64,000 nucleotides of DNA, taken from Muscardinus avellanarius. Its lineage: Eukaryota > Chordata > Mammalia > Rodentia > Gliridae. A model generated the notes under the pieces. It made no database searches, had not been told where the DNA came from, and worked only from the letters and a program-made list of their open reading frames with translations. Within the stretch, counting starts at the first letter, position 1, and every line of letters starts with the position of its first letter. The stretch is from NCBI GenBank assembly GCA_963383645.1, contig OY726569.1, forward strand, positions 75,572,635-75,636,634. Direction: 5' to 3'. Of the stretch, positions 40,675 to 53,365 are shown in pieces. Both the position numbers and the translations under genes were made by a program.

Positions 40675-41723
40675 ACTTGAATGCTATAGAATAAGGAAAG
40701 AACAAGGTCAACTATTCTATCACTTAAATTAGAAATATCACTTATTATGATTACATGTCATTAATGTCCTTGGTAGCCTATAATTATAGACCTAAATTTC
40801 TGCCTTTCTTTCTGCTGTGTTATAAACTAGTTGCTACCTTTCCTCAAAATTGATAGTTTTGTCATATAATTGGAACTATAAAAAAGATATATTCATGCCA
40901 GTTATTAGTCATTTTGAAATGAAATGCAACCCTTCAGGAATATGTTTCTTGGCGATTTATATAAAAATTTATATAGAAGGCCTTTTTGTTATTGAAGGGT
41001 TTTTAAATAATAGAAACTCAAGGAACCGACACATTTTATTATTAGCTTTTGATGTTCAAAATTTGACATTTATAATCTATTTTGTCTAATTTTCTGTATT
41101 TCTTTATTCTGGAGTTAATTTTTGTGCAATGTGTAATATTTTAGAAACATTTGGTATATTTGGATATACACTGTGCTAATATTCTGTGTTGAAGATTTTT
41201 ATATTCCCAAATATATTCACATTGAAATATATCTAATTGCAGTATAACACCTTTGCTTATGACTAAGTGAAAAAAAATTGATAGAAAATTTTGAGTAAAA
41301 ATTCACTAAAATTCTGCCATCTTTTGAATCTGAAAGGACACAGTACTTAAGTTACTTAGACATTTTCTTCACTGTATTTTCTCTTGTGAAACATGTTTAT
41401 TTTCATAAGGTTTCTGGATAAGGTTAGGTAGCTTTTGAGGAAGAGTAACTGGTTGTTTTATATGTAGGAAGGATAAAGACTTAACCTGCTTATATTAGTA
41501 CTCAATTTCTTGATTTGTATCTATTATTCAAATATTTCATCTGGCTTCAGTAATACTAGTAAGGATTGACAAGTCAAAATTTTGTCAGCTTAGTTTTTCT
41601 CATATGTTGTGTGTGTTCCTATATTCGACTTAGAATGTGCACTTTTCAGTGGCTCCAAAAGGAGTCTGAAAAATGAATGTTGCTGGTTAACAGAGCTTTC
41701 TGTGATATTAGACATAATCTGTA

Positions 41724-41860
41724 ACATGCACTGTCCAATATGGTAAACACTAAATTACTAGCTGCTGCCTGCTTTGGTAGCCACTAGTTATGTTATATGG
41801 TTATTGAGCACTTGAAATGTGGTTAGTATAACTGGGAAAACAATTTTTTAATTAATATTG
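41724..41860 (+). mobile_element. Truncated hAT element (MER1-type), second copy
   Basis: gcactgtccaatatggta, then gtagccactagttatg and attgagcacttgaaatgtgg match the same family as the element at 34825; the right end is degraded. Confidence 0.65.
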
Positions 41861-43159
41861 TCAGTTCCTATTATATCAAATGTGTGGCAGAATATTCTGT
41901 TGCCATAGTCACAGGCTCACCAATGTATATAATATTTCTTACTTAGCCTTTTTTATTTCATGGTCAGCCTGCAGCAGATAAATTTTCTTTTATAGGCACT
42001 AGAGAGAGCATTATATTGCATTTAAAGAATTAGAGAAAAGTTGATACTTATTAAAAATGACAGTTACTAAACAAGACTGTCCTGAGGAACATTCTTTTTG
42101 TTCTAGAAGTCTGATAATTTTGTTCTAAATGTCCAGAATTTTAGTAAAAGACTGATACTGTTCAAAGTAAACTTAAACTTAAACTTAAACTGATAGAATG
42201 TAATGTTCCATGAACATTATGTAGAAAATAATGCATAATAATTATAATGAAAATGTTTTCACGAATTTCATTAGTTTATATATGAACATTAAAATTTACA
42301 TTCTCTTAAGTTAATAAAATATGAATTAAGAAATATAAAATGACAATAAAAATTTATAAATACTAAATGGGTTAAAATTTTATAAAATTTGGAAAATATT
42401 AGACTATCCTTTGAGACATTACAGATTTTTAGATTATTAGAATTTTCTAAAAGGATAGATTTTTACTATTCAGACTACAATATGGATTGGAATGAGAAAT
42501 TTCAAAATTTAAGGGAACATAATTGTTAACTAACATGTTGTGTCTAAAGCATGTGGCCTTACTTCAGAAATATGCAGGTGTTTTGTAGATGATAAGCTTA
42601 TATTAATCTTGCTTCTGTCAGTTTTCTAGTGGCTGTTTCTATTTCACTTGGTTGAGTCAGTTTTTCTGGTTCTTTTTCACTAGTCTGTGATTTTTATTTC
42701 ATTTAAAATTGTCATCATGGTTGTGTTTGATAAAGATTGTTCTTCAAGTGCTTAGAATCTTTGCTTTATCATAAATTAGAAATCCTAGAATGTTGAAAAG
42801 AAAATTCTAGAATTATTGTGTGGTTTTAAGTTTAAGTGCATAGCTGATTGAAAAATAAGGCATATTTATTGGGGACCAGCTCCAAAATACTTATGTTAAA
42901 TGTATTTTTGATTCTTCTTATTGCTGTTTCCTTTCAATTGAATGTAATTTGTTTGATGTGGAAGACAGTTGTAGACTGGCTAATTTCCATTGTATTAAAT
43001 GCTAACTGCATTTATCACTATGAATCAAATTAGTGAGGACCAGAACATTTAAGTTGGCAGTGTAATTTGTATATTTACCAAGTTTGTTAGCTCTTTCTAA
43101 GGTTACAATGAAAAAAGTATCTTTTTTGAGGTCAGTTTTCTATATTGATTTCATTCTAG

Positions 43160-43438
<279 letters not shown>

Positions 43439-44075
43439 TAATGCAGCAGATAATGGGTAATGATTGCGATTATCTCCTGAGATAGCTTCATTTTGGAACT
43501 GTGCTTAAGAGCACTGTTCTGTAAGGAAAATTTGACTTTTGCTTTTTCTTTTCTCTTTCTCTCCACTATTCTATATTTTCTTTGAGCATATCCATTAATA
43601 GGTAGCTAATATGTTAATGAAAAAGTATATTCATACTTTAATATTCTCTTAAAATGATATGGGCAGTTTCATTTTCCCCAGCTGTTTGTACCATGTGAGA
43701 AAAATGTTGATTATTTTTTAAAAATTATTTTTAATAAGTCTTAATTTCTTTAAATTCCTTGAATGTGCTGTATATAGAAAAGGCTAGTGATCTGTTATTA
43801 TAGAACTTTTTTTTGAGATATCTTATATTTTACAATATGTCCATTCTTGTAGTAGGATTTGTTACTAAGGCAATATTCTGAAGGCATCACGGCTCTGTAT
43901 AAAGTATCTTTTTTCCTGTTAATATATCTATAAATATACACAAACTATTAATTCTCAGAGACATAGTATGTAGGTTAAGCTTCAATAATACCAACTTAAA
44001 TACTGCTTTATGTATTAAGACAGAATTTTATACTACTTTGTTTTCTATTTCTGTGTATGATGCAGCTTTCTCAGA

Positions 44076-44102
44076 ATGCAAATTTGTGCACAGAATGCAA
44101 AT
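44076..44102 (+). promoter_or_regulatory. Two perfect octamer (ATGCAAAT) motifs
   Basis: ATGCAAAT at 44076-44083 and 44095-44102, 19 bases apart, created by a local duplication of cagaatgcaaatt. The motif is the classic POU-factor site; function here is unproven. Confidence 0.4.
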
Positions 44103-44333
44103 TATGAATGACTTAAGTAAATATAATGAAAAGAATCTTATTCAGAAATATTCACGTGAAAATGCTTACTCCTTGAGATTTTGAATCCAATGATGCTTTA
44201 GCTGGACAGATAATATATGATATAAGGTGACAAAATTAGGTTTAATAAAACGTCATGTGTTGTCTATTCACTGACCACTTTTCCATTTTGTAAGACTTCT
44301 TAAAGAGAGGTACTAATAAATCTGCATATTTCA

Positions 44334-44513
44334 TTTTATTTTTGTGGTTCTGGGGATTGATCTGGGGCAATTTACCTCTAAACTATACTTTTCTTATTTT
44401 TTATTTTGAGACAAAGTCTTACTAATTTACTGAGGCTGGCCGTGAACCTATAATCCTTCTGTCTTAGTTTCCCAAGTACTGGGATTACAGGCATGAGTTA
44501 CAACTCCCAGCTA
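44334..44513 (-). repeat. B1-dID SINE, old
   Basis: gttctggggattgatctgg right half and shortened B1 half ending caactcccagct. Confidence 0.85.
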
Positions 44514-45366
44514 AAACTTTAAATTTAGAATGCTTTTGCTCTTGAGTTTATAATTTGGAGAGAAGAAAGTCTCTAAGGAGGGTGCTTGGAGAATAAGATA
44601 GGCTTCAATTTAGCTATTTTAGCTGCAAATACATTCAGTTATAATATCTCTATCATCACTCAACCCAGAGTTCCTATGGAAAAACATTTGTGAACTCATG
44701 AACATAGAGCTACAGTCACCATCCCACTGTTTATTGGCTTTATGGTAAAAGATTGGTTAAAGTAAAAGGATTCATTTTTATCTGCATTTGATTTTTAGAC
44801 TTGTCAGATAAAGCATAAAACAACTGATGATTTTCCTCACTAAAAATTCTTAGTTTGCTTTAAAAATTTGCTAATTTTTAATCTTTAATTATAAAGCTTC
44901 TTTTAAAAATCACATTTAGCTTATTGGAAATGCGTACATTGACCTGGCTTGCTATTCTGAAGACAAAAACCGTTTATTAGTGGAGTGTACATTTAGTATC
45001 TGCTGGCAGACACTAAGGAAGGTCTCTTGAAATGTTCATCTTTATGTTTTGTTTTAAATTGCCTCTTGGCAGCTAATTCTTGGTTTGTGGTGCTGAATGT
45101 TGCCACATTGAATGGTTAGTAACAATTAGCACAAAACAATGGATAGGAAGCGATTACATGTTCTGTAGCACAAAAAGTTATACAAAAGAGATTCTGAAAA
45201 CAGGGTGTAACTGAGCTGAAAGGAAGTGGTAAAGACACTAGAATACTTTTGGATGTGGTTTAATTTTCTATTAGTTTTAATTAGCAATAGTAAGATAATT
45301 TTATGTGAATGACTTTGTGTACTACATATTCAAATATTATGCTCCTTGAAAGTATAGGATGTACTA

Positions 45367-45529
45367 GGCATGGTGGTATACACCTGTAATATAGTGGCTG
45401 AGACAGGAAGATTTCAGGTTCAAGGCCAACCTCAGCAGTTTAGCAAGACCCTGTTTCAAAATAAAAAAGGGCTGGTTTAATCTCTCAGTGTTAGAAACTT
45501 CTGAGTTCGGTCCCCTTAAAAAAAAAAAG
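45367..45529 (+). repeat. B1-dID SINE, old, internally deleted
   Basis: Head with a deletion (gtaatatagtggctgag), short right half, A-tail. Confidence 0.82.
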
Positions 45530-45619
45530 TATGAAATGTTTATAAGGGATTGCTTCCTTCCAAATTTGGGTTCTATGAAAAAAATTAGTCATATAATTTT
45601 TACATGTGAAAATGTACAC

Positions 45620-45690
45620 ATGCATAATACATTTTATACACACGCACACACATGCACGTGCGCACACACATATATACACACAGAGTCCTT
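45620..45690. repeat. Diverged CA-rich repeat
   Basis: Interrupted ACAC/GCAC/ATAT runs; not adjacent to a SINE tail. Confidence 0.75.
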
Positions 45691-45864
45691 TGTATGTACA
45701 CTTACATACACCTACCTACATTTAGGAGGCATAAATATTCATCATAACCACATTTAGAAACTGAGTTATTAGTGGTATAATTTAAAAGGAAAAACTTAAG
45801 ATGGTATTCTTCCCTATAGACTTCATTTCCTTGGAAGCCTAGTTTAAAAAGGGGGTGTGGAAGC

Positions 45865-46063
45865 CAGGCATGGTGGCGCACGTTTGTAATCCCCGCACTT
45901 GGGAGGTGGAGACAGGAGAATCGCGCTGTTTCGAAGCCACCCTTGCTGGCTTAAGAGACACTGTTTCCAAATAAAAAAATATAAAATAGGTCTGGGAGTG
46001 TAGCCCGGAGGTAGGAGGGCTTCCAGGAACCCCAGTACCACCAAAAAAAAAAAAAAAAAAAAA
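45865..46063 (+). repeat. B1-dID SINE, younger type
   Basis: Dimer with 24-base A-tail; tail-to-tail with the minus copy at 46099. Confidence 0.92.
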
Positions 46064-46098
46064 GGTGGAGGTGGGTTTGAATGATATAGTGATGGATT

Positions 46099-46376
46099 TT
46101 TATTTTTTTTATTTTTTATTTTTTGGTGGTACCGGGGTTGCTGGAAACCCTTCTACTTCCGGGCTACATTCCCAGACCTATCATGTATGTATGTATGTAT
46201 GTATGTATGTATGTATGTATATACGCGTGTGTGTGTATGTGTGTGCGTGTGTGTGTGTATATATATATATATATTTTTTTTTTGATATTTGGAAACGGGC
46301 TCTCTTAAGCCAGCATGATCCTCCTGTCTCCGTCTTCCAAACGTGGGGATTGCAAGCGTGGCCACCACACCCGGCA
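46099..46376 (-). repeat. B1-dID SINE with internal microsatellite
   Basis: Flanked by ata(t/a)gtgatggatttt-type duplications. Between the two halves the linker has expanded into (TATG)n, (TG)n and (TA)n at 46181-46275. Confidence 0.92.
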
Positions 46377-46410
46377 CTATAATGATGGATTTTGAAGTTG
46401 ACCTGTTTTT

Positions 46411-46624
46411 TCTTTTTTTGTGATACTGAGGATTGAACCCAGGGCATTCTAGCTATTTCCCCCCACAGCCCGATTTTTTTTTTTTTAATTCTATTTTTTT
46501 AAACAGGGCCTCATTAAGTTGCAGAGGGCTTCATTAAGTATCTGAGGCTGGCCATGAATCTTCGATCCTCTTGTCTCAGTCTCCCAAGTACTGGAATTAA
46601 AAGCATGTACCACCATGCACAGCT
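46411..46624 (-). repeat. B1-dID SINE
   Basis: Flanked by tgaagttgac and tgaagttaac. Confidence 0.9.
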
Positions 46625-47014
46625 GAAGTTAACATTTTTAAAAGAAAATTTCCATCAGAATTTCTCAAATTCTTCAATGTAATATGTTGCTCTTTATTTT
46701 AAACATCATAAAGTTTAATTTTATTCTGCTCAGTCTTTTATTGGACTTGCTTGTTGTATTGGTTTTATGCTACTTTGTAAATTAAGCTACAGTAATACAA
46801 AGTAAAAGAAGCTGTGGCTTGGTATATAGATTATGTATACAAGTGGCTTGAAATTCAGATAGCATTAAATTTTTAAAAAATTTTACCGAGTTTTTTCTAT
46901 AAAATTTGGGAAATAACTTTTAAGTTTTTATGTTAATCTCAGCTAGCTTTGGAAAATCAAGTTTCAGTTTTGAAACCCCCAAACACTAGCCAAATTAAAA
47001 AAAGTACTAATCAT

Positions 47015-47228
47015 AGCTGGAGATGGTGGCCCATGCTTGTAATTCTAGCATTTGGGAGGCTGAGACAGGAGGATGCCAGGATCCTGGTCAACCTTAGTTA
47101 CTTAGTGAGGACCTCTGCAACTTCTTGAGACCCTGTTTCAAAATAAAGAATAAAAATAGGACTATGGGTATAGCTCAGAGTTAGAATGCCCCTGGGTCCC
47201 ATCCCCAGTACCAAAAAGAGAAATAAAA
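47015..47228 (+). repeat. B1-dID SINE
   Basis: Flanked by aaagtactaatca and aaagtattaatca. Confidence 0.9.
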
Positions 47229-48620
47229 GTATTAATCAGAGAGAATACTAGTCATGACATTTATATACTTTGTATTTATGTCTTGAATTGATTTTACTGA
47301 GGATTTTTTTTTATTACTGTACAAGGATTGATGAAAAAGGTATTCTTTATTGAGATAATCTCCTTTACTACAGAGCTTATTAACTTAAAAATAGAGTCAG
47401 CTCTAGGAGAAGACTTAGAAGAAATCTCATAGTACCCTGTTGCCCTTCTTATTAAGCTGTTTGTAGAAGCTGTGCATTATTAAACAGAAGTACAATTTGG
47501 AAGCTTTTTAATTTCTTACTTTCAGAATCAGAGACCCAAATGACCTATAAAAATGTTAGTTACTTTTATTAGAGTTACTCTTGGTGTTTAGAACTGATAT
47601 GTACTATCTACATTTGAGCTATATCATAAGCATTTTCTTCATTATGATAAATACAAAGTCAGAGGACTTTATGGGATATAAAATTTATACTTCAAGTTTA
47701 TACTTCAGGTCCCTATTTTGTGGTAAATTTTTTTCATCCATCTGAACAAAAAAAGTTATATTCTTAAAACATCTTGATTTTGTCCCTTTGTTATTTTTAA
47801 TTATAAAAATACTAAATTCTATTTTTATTTTGTGGGGTATAGTTAATATGTAAGTGAAAGTAAATGTTTATTTTTATCAAAATAGTAAAAATGGTTTATT
47901 ATATCTAGAAGGAAGAAGTACTAAGAGCTGTATGGGATATAGTGTAGTTGTACTTTTCTGATAAAATTATAATGTGTGTACAGCTGTGATCAATACACTA
48001 AGATAAATAATGTTGAAATAGAATTATCAGTCAAGGAGAATGAAAATTACTGGGGCTTTGATGTATACTACTGTTAATTGTTTTATAGAAAGCTCTTACC
48101 AGGTTATAGTTTATCTTGCAGGGTTTGGAAGTATGTTTTATCCCCAGAAATATTATAAATTAAAAATAAACCTAGATAATTTGTATTTCATCTATTCTAA
48201 TATTTATCCCTGCACAATTGCCAGAGAGTTTTCATTGTTACTGTGGAAAGACTGTAGAATATTATTTCAAACAGTTTTGAATGCCTGAATTATTCTAGAA
48301 ATTTTATAGAAGATAAACAGAGACTAGTCGAGATATTTGTCTCTTGCTAAGATGTAAAGAATTCATTGACGCACTAGACTATCTGCTTCTAACATTAAAT
48401 TCTTATGATTATAAATTAAAATTGACTAATACATGCATTAGTTGTAATATAGGTAAGATTTTTTGATGGAGAGATACTCAAAATCAGTGTTAAAAAGAAA
48501 AAGCAGTTCAAGTAGGGGAAGGTTTTATTATTAAATGAGGAGAGAGAGGATCCTGGAGGTCAGTCACCAGTCTTTGGTACAGTAAAATGATAAGAATTTC
48601 ACAATGAGAAGGTGAAATTC

Positions 48621-48730
48621 AGTCAGTCATGGTGGCACATTCCTGTAATCCCAGTATTTGGGAGGATCACAGGTTTGAGGACTGTCCCAGCAACTTAGTG
48701 AGACTCCCAACAACCTAGTGGGACCCTTTT
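48621..48730 (+). repeat. B1 half only (truncated B1-dID)
   Basis: cagtcatggtggcacattcc to gggacccttttt; no ID half follows. Confidence 0.8.
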
Positions 48731-48767
48731 TCTTTTTCTCTCTTTCATTGTTTTCTTTCTTTCATTT

Positions 48768-48970
48768 TTGTCTGTGTGGTACTGGGGACTGAACCCAGGA
48801 GCATTTTACCTCTGAGCTATACCCCACCCCTATTTTGTTTTTTATTTTTGAAACAAACACTAAGTTGCAGAAGGCCTTGCTAAGTTGCCAAGGCTGGCTC
48901 TGAACCTGCAATTCTCCAGTCTCAGCCTCCCAAGTACCAGAATTACAGGCCTGCACCACCACACCCAGCT
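48768..48970 (-). repeat. B1-dID SINE
   Basis: gtactggggactgaaccc right half, B1 half ending accacacccagct. Confidence 0.9.
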
Positions 48971-48972
48971 TC

Positions 48973-49060
48973 TTTTTTTTTTTATGGTGCTGGGGATTGA
49001 ATCTGGGGCCTTGCTGCATGCTTGGCATAGTGTTCTGCTACTGAGCTTCACCCTCAGCCT
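48973..49060 (-). repeat. Standalone ID element
   Basis: Minus-strand monomer: ggtgctggggattgaatc, gggccttgctgcatgcttgg, ctactgagcttcaccctcag. It has the longer, tRNA-like layout lacking in the dimer right halves. Confidence 0.82.
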
Positions 49061-49087
49061 CGGGATGCTGCTTCAAAATTTAAAATA

Positions 49088-49388
49088 GCTGGGTGTGGTG
49101 GCGCACACTCGTAATTCCAGTACTTGGGAGGCTGAGACAGGAGGATTGCAGGTTTGTGGCCAGCCTCAGCTACTTAGTCTCTCTGCAACTTAGACCCTGT
49201 TTCAAAATAAAGAATAATAATAAAAAAAAATAAGACTGGGGGTATAGCTCAGAGGTAGAATGCCCCTGGGTTCAATCCCTAGTATCACAAAAAATAAGAA
49301 GAATAATAAAAAAGGGCTAGGGGTGTAGCTCAGAGGTAGAATGCTGGGCTCAATACCCAGTACCCTAAAAAAAAAAAAAAAAAAAAAG
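49088..49388 (+). repeat. B1-ID-ID trimeric SINE
   Basis: A normal dimer (49088-49300) is followed, after a short A-rich linker, by a second ID-like half (gggctaggggtgtagctcag, about 49312-49366) and the final A-tail. Confidence 0.82.
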
Positions 49389-49764
49389 ATAAAGGTCAGT
49401 GACTTACTAGAAAAATTGGTAGTTCAAAGAAAAGAAATACAAGTGGCCTACAGTCATGGGCTAAAAACTCTTGCTTATAATTTTTAAAATTGGAAATTAA
49501 AAGGAGGATCAGTATTCTTTCTCATCTACTGAAAGTGGTATCTGTTGTTGGAAAGGGTTTAGAGAAATAGACAATTGGATAACTGAACATTCTCAGGGCA
49601 AGTTAGAATTATAGACTAAAAAATACCTGTATCTTTTAATGAACACATTTTATAAACATGCATATTTGAATGCTCATGGATATTCATTGTCACTATTCCC
49701 AGTTTTGAAAAACTATAAAATATATTTTAAGTGTTTGTTACTAGAGAATACTTTATTTTTTGCA

Positions 49765-50080
49765 ATTTAATTTTTTTATGAGTATACTATAGTCTCATCA
49801 TAATATGGATCATGTTGACAATGGCATATATTCACACAGTACTTGGTGCCCCCTCTGCCTTCCCTTTTCCTCAGGTTAACAGTGTTATATGTTATATTCA
49901 CATGTATACACATAGTCGCATATAGCTTTTTCATTAATTAACCTCAGCCTTCTTCCTCCCCTTCTTTTCCTTCCTGGCTTTGCTGAGTTTTCCCTTCTAT
50001 TATCTGGAGTCCCTCTGGTATCCCTAATACTTCCTAGCTTGAGCATATTAGAGAAAACATATATCCCTTAGAGAACACTT
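49765..50080 (-). repeat. L1 3' UTR fragment (antisense)
   Basis: atagtctcatcataatatgg, cacagtacttggtgccccc and gagcatattagagaaaacat follow the same pattern as the 32220 element. Confidence 0.65.
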
Positions 50081-50559
50081 TAAATAAACAATGATACACA
50101 TAAGGTAATAATTTCTAACTTATAATAATTGATGCTGTCCTATGTAGATCTCGATACATCTGTCTTGTTAACATGAAAAGTTAGGGTTATTCAGTATGGA
50201 AAATAGATTTTATAACAGTATGTATGAAGAGAATGAGTCATTTGCCTTAGTATAAAAATGTGTGTGAAACTGTTCAGAATAACAGAATATCTTCTTGGCA
50301 ATCCAAGGGAGTAGGCGACCTCCTTTATATACTCTTAAGAGTTTTCTGATTATTAATACTTTAAATATAAAGCACAAAACAAAGCAACAAATACCAATAT
50401 CATTCTCCACAATCTTGATTAGTATTCACTTAATACATGCTGTTTCATGCTCATCTGCCCCCTTATCCATCATCAGTTTTTTGTGCATATATATATTAGA
50501 TTCAGTGTAGTTCAGAGTCATTCAACATGTCCAAGTCAATGAGTTTTATTGTCTTTGAA

Positions 50560-51440
50560 CACCTGTGAAATGCCACAGTCACAGTGTGGCTCATTCCCCT
50601 CACCTTCGAGCGTCTTGATGTCCACTGTAATCCCATCTCTCCCTTGCCCCTGGCCAGAGGCAACCACTGTTCTGCTTTCTGTCACGGAGACTTTCCTCTT
50701 CTAGAAAGTTAAATAAACGCAAGCATACAGTATGTGGCCTTTTGTGTTTAGTTTCTCGTTGTAGAATAATGCTTTTGAGACTCATCACGTTGCATGTGTT
50801 AGTTTGCTCCTTATTGCTAATATCATCCCATTGTCCAGTGCTGTCCGTTGTTTATCCATTTACCTGTTGATGAGCATTCATGTTGTTTCTAGTTTGGGGA
50901 TATTGTAAATAAGACGCCTAAATGGATTGTCTCAGTTCTACACTCGCCAGATAGTTCCATTTGTACCCATTCTTGCCAATATTTACTGTTCTTGACTTTT
51001 ATAATTTTAGACCTACTGGATGTATGATTGTACCATTGTGTTTTTAATTTTAATTTTTATTGTTTGGTGGTACTGGGGTTCCTGGAAGCCCTTCTACCTC
51101 TGGGCTACACTCCCAGATCTATTTTTATATTTTTATTTGGAAACAGGGTCTCTTAAGCTAGCGAGGCTGGCTTTGAACCCGCGCGATCCTCCTGTCTCCA
51201 TCTCCCAAGCGCAGGGATTACAAGTGTGCGCCACCACGCCGGGCTCCATTGTATTTTAAATGTATATTTTTTTATGACTAAGGATGATGACATCCTTTCT
51301 TGTATTTATTGGGCATACATACGTCTTTTGTGAGGTATGTCCAAGCATTTTACTCTTTTTAAAATATTAGGTTATGAGGTCCTATTGTTAAGGTGTTGAG
51401 TTCTTTTGATATTTTAAATTCAACTAATTTGCCAAATTAT
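50560..51440 (-). repeat. Old L1 (L1M) fragment, antisense, split by a SINE
   Basis: ggcaaccactgttctgcttt, ttgagactcatcacg, gtttatccatttacctgttg, then tattgggcatacatacg: antisense L1M ORF2/3' region. It is interrupted at 51056-51246. Confidence 0.8.
51056..51246 (-). repeat. B1-dID SINE, younger type
   Basis: Flanks ccattgtgtttttaa and ccattgtattttaa are a decayed duplication. Confidence 0.92.
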
Positions 51441-52133
51441 ATATATTTTCTTCTATTAAGTGTTATGATTTTGTGTTTACTTGAACAGTCTTAATGTTAC
51501 CAATATCATCATTACAGATTATTTTACCAGGGTAAGAAGTACTTGTCTTTTTGAAATAAAGTGTGGGAGGGTGAGGAAATCATACAGGGCTTGAATCGAT
51601 ACATTTACTTTGGAAAGTTCAGCTGATCTGGGGATTAGGGAGTGGGAGTGGAGTTTTAATGAATTATGGTTTGTGGAATTAAGTCAGAACTAGGGAGTAA
51701 AATGGATATTCAGTAAATAAATATGTATTCATCTAATTTGTTGCCGATGGCTGCTTTATGTTACAGTGTCAGACTTGTATTGTTTTAACACACAAAGTAT
51801 AAAATATTATCTGGCTTCTCAAAGAAAAAATTTGTTGAACCCTCGTCTAGGGAGAAACAAGTCCATTCGCCTATAAGCAGCAATACAGTGAGTCATTTCT
51901 GTCAGGGTAAAAATTTGTGATGTTACCTCAGAGACTCAGAGTCGCCACTCATGGTAATAAGGGGATGCTAGCCAGGAAATTAGAACTGATCTTAAAGGCC
52001 TCCTCTCTTGAAAGTATAATAGGTTCATTGAGATAGCATTGTGAACACAATACCCATCACCATCAGAAGTAAGCACTGTTTGTACTTATTGAGTACTTAA
52101 GTTAATCACATAGCTGTATGTAGCCCTTCAAAT

Positions 52134-52229
52134 TTTCTCTCTCTCTCTCTCTCTCTCCCCCCCTCCCTCCCTCCCTCCCTCCCTCCCTCTCCCTCCCCCT
52201 CCCCCTCCCCCTCCCCTCCCCCCCCTCCC

Positions 52230-52283
<54 letters not shown>
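52134..52283. repeat. CT/CCCT tract at a SINE tail, about 150 bases
   Basis: (CT)n, (CCCT)n, C-runs, then (CT)n again; almost pure pyrimidine on the plus strand. It lies inside the target duplication of the SINE below. Confidence 0.95.
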
Positions 52284-52287
<4 letters not shown>

Positions 52288-52488
52288 TCTGGGGATGGAA
52301 TCCAGGGACCTTCTACCTTTGGGCTACACTACCAGACCTATTTTATTTTATTTTATTTTTTTGGAAACGGTCTCACTAAGTTGCTGAGAGCCTCACTAAG
52401 TAGCTGAGGCTGCCTTCAAACCTGCATGATCCTTCTCTCTCAGACCCCCAAGTACTGGGATTACAAGCATGCGCTACTACATCCAGCT
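52140..52488 (-). repeat. B1-dID SINE plus its CT tail
   Basis: Perfect 17-base duplication gcccttcaaattttctc at 52123-52139 and 52489-52505 brackets both the CT tract and the SINE body (52284-52488). Confidence 0.95.
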
Positions 52489-52749
52489 GCCCTTCAAATT
52501 TTCTCAAAACCACTTCATAAGTTAGGCTTTGAAGACACAGAATGAGCATGGACAGGGATAGAGGTCAAAGAAGAAAATTATCCAAAATTTGATAAGGCCT
52601 CCCTCGTTGTTGGGGCCTGGAATATTAGAAAGAATTTTAGAGATGATTTGTCCTTTTAGTAACCACCTCCTACAAGGTACATAGTTAACTTTAGAAAACT
52701 AAAAGTGACATCAAGAATGCAGTAGGAGTGTTTTAGGCGAGTGAAGTTT

Positions 52750-52910
52750 TTAAAATATATTTTTATTGGAGCACTGTAGCCTTTATCATAAAGTAGTTCA
52801 GAGTATGATAGGGCATTCATGCACACAGCCCTTGGTGCTCCCCCTGGCTTTGTGTCACATGGTGAGGACTTCCATTGACAGGGCAGGGGAGAGAATCTCA
52901 TTACATTCAC
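52750..52910 (-). repeat. L1 3' UTR fragment (antisense)
   Basis: tttttattggagcactgtag, catgcacacagcccttggtg; same family pattern as at 32220. Confidence 0.6.
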
Positions 52911-53148
52911 ATTTCACCAGCAGTTTGCCAGTGTTTATTTAGAATTTGTCAACTGTGCCATTCATGGTTTTAGGAAAATGATTCAAGTGTCTTTGGTATA
53001 AGTTAAAAGCAAGTTTTATTCATCTTCATTTCTTATTTATGGATTTATGCTGGCTTTGAAATTCTCTGAGTTAAAAAAATGATTTTGTATAGTTAGCAAA
53101 TTTAACATTTGTAGAAAAAACATTCATCTGTTTAATATTCAAAAATGA

Positions 53149-53365
53149 AGCTGGGAATGGTGTGCATGCTTGTAATCCCAGTATTTGGGAGGCTGAGATG
53201 GGAGGATCATGGTTCAAGGACAACCCCGGTTGTTTAGTGTGGCCCTTTGCAACACAGTGAGAGTTTTTCAAAATAAAGAATAAAAAAATAGGGCTGGGAG
53301 TATAGCAAAGAGGTAGAATACCCCTGGGTTCCATCCCCAGCACAACAACAACAAAAAAAGAAAAA
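53149..53365 (+). repeat. B1-dID SINE
   Basis: Dimer with gctgggaatggtgtgc head, 'gggctgggagtatagcaaag' right half, (AAC)n tail. Confidence 0.9.

Noticed and set aside
50560..50790. Possible processed pseudogene or exon (moderate GC, open minus-strand frame)
   Set aside because: The phrases match the antisense of an ancient L1.
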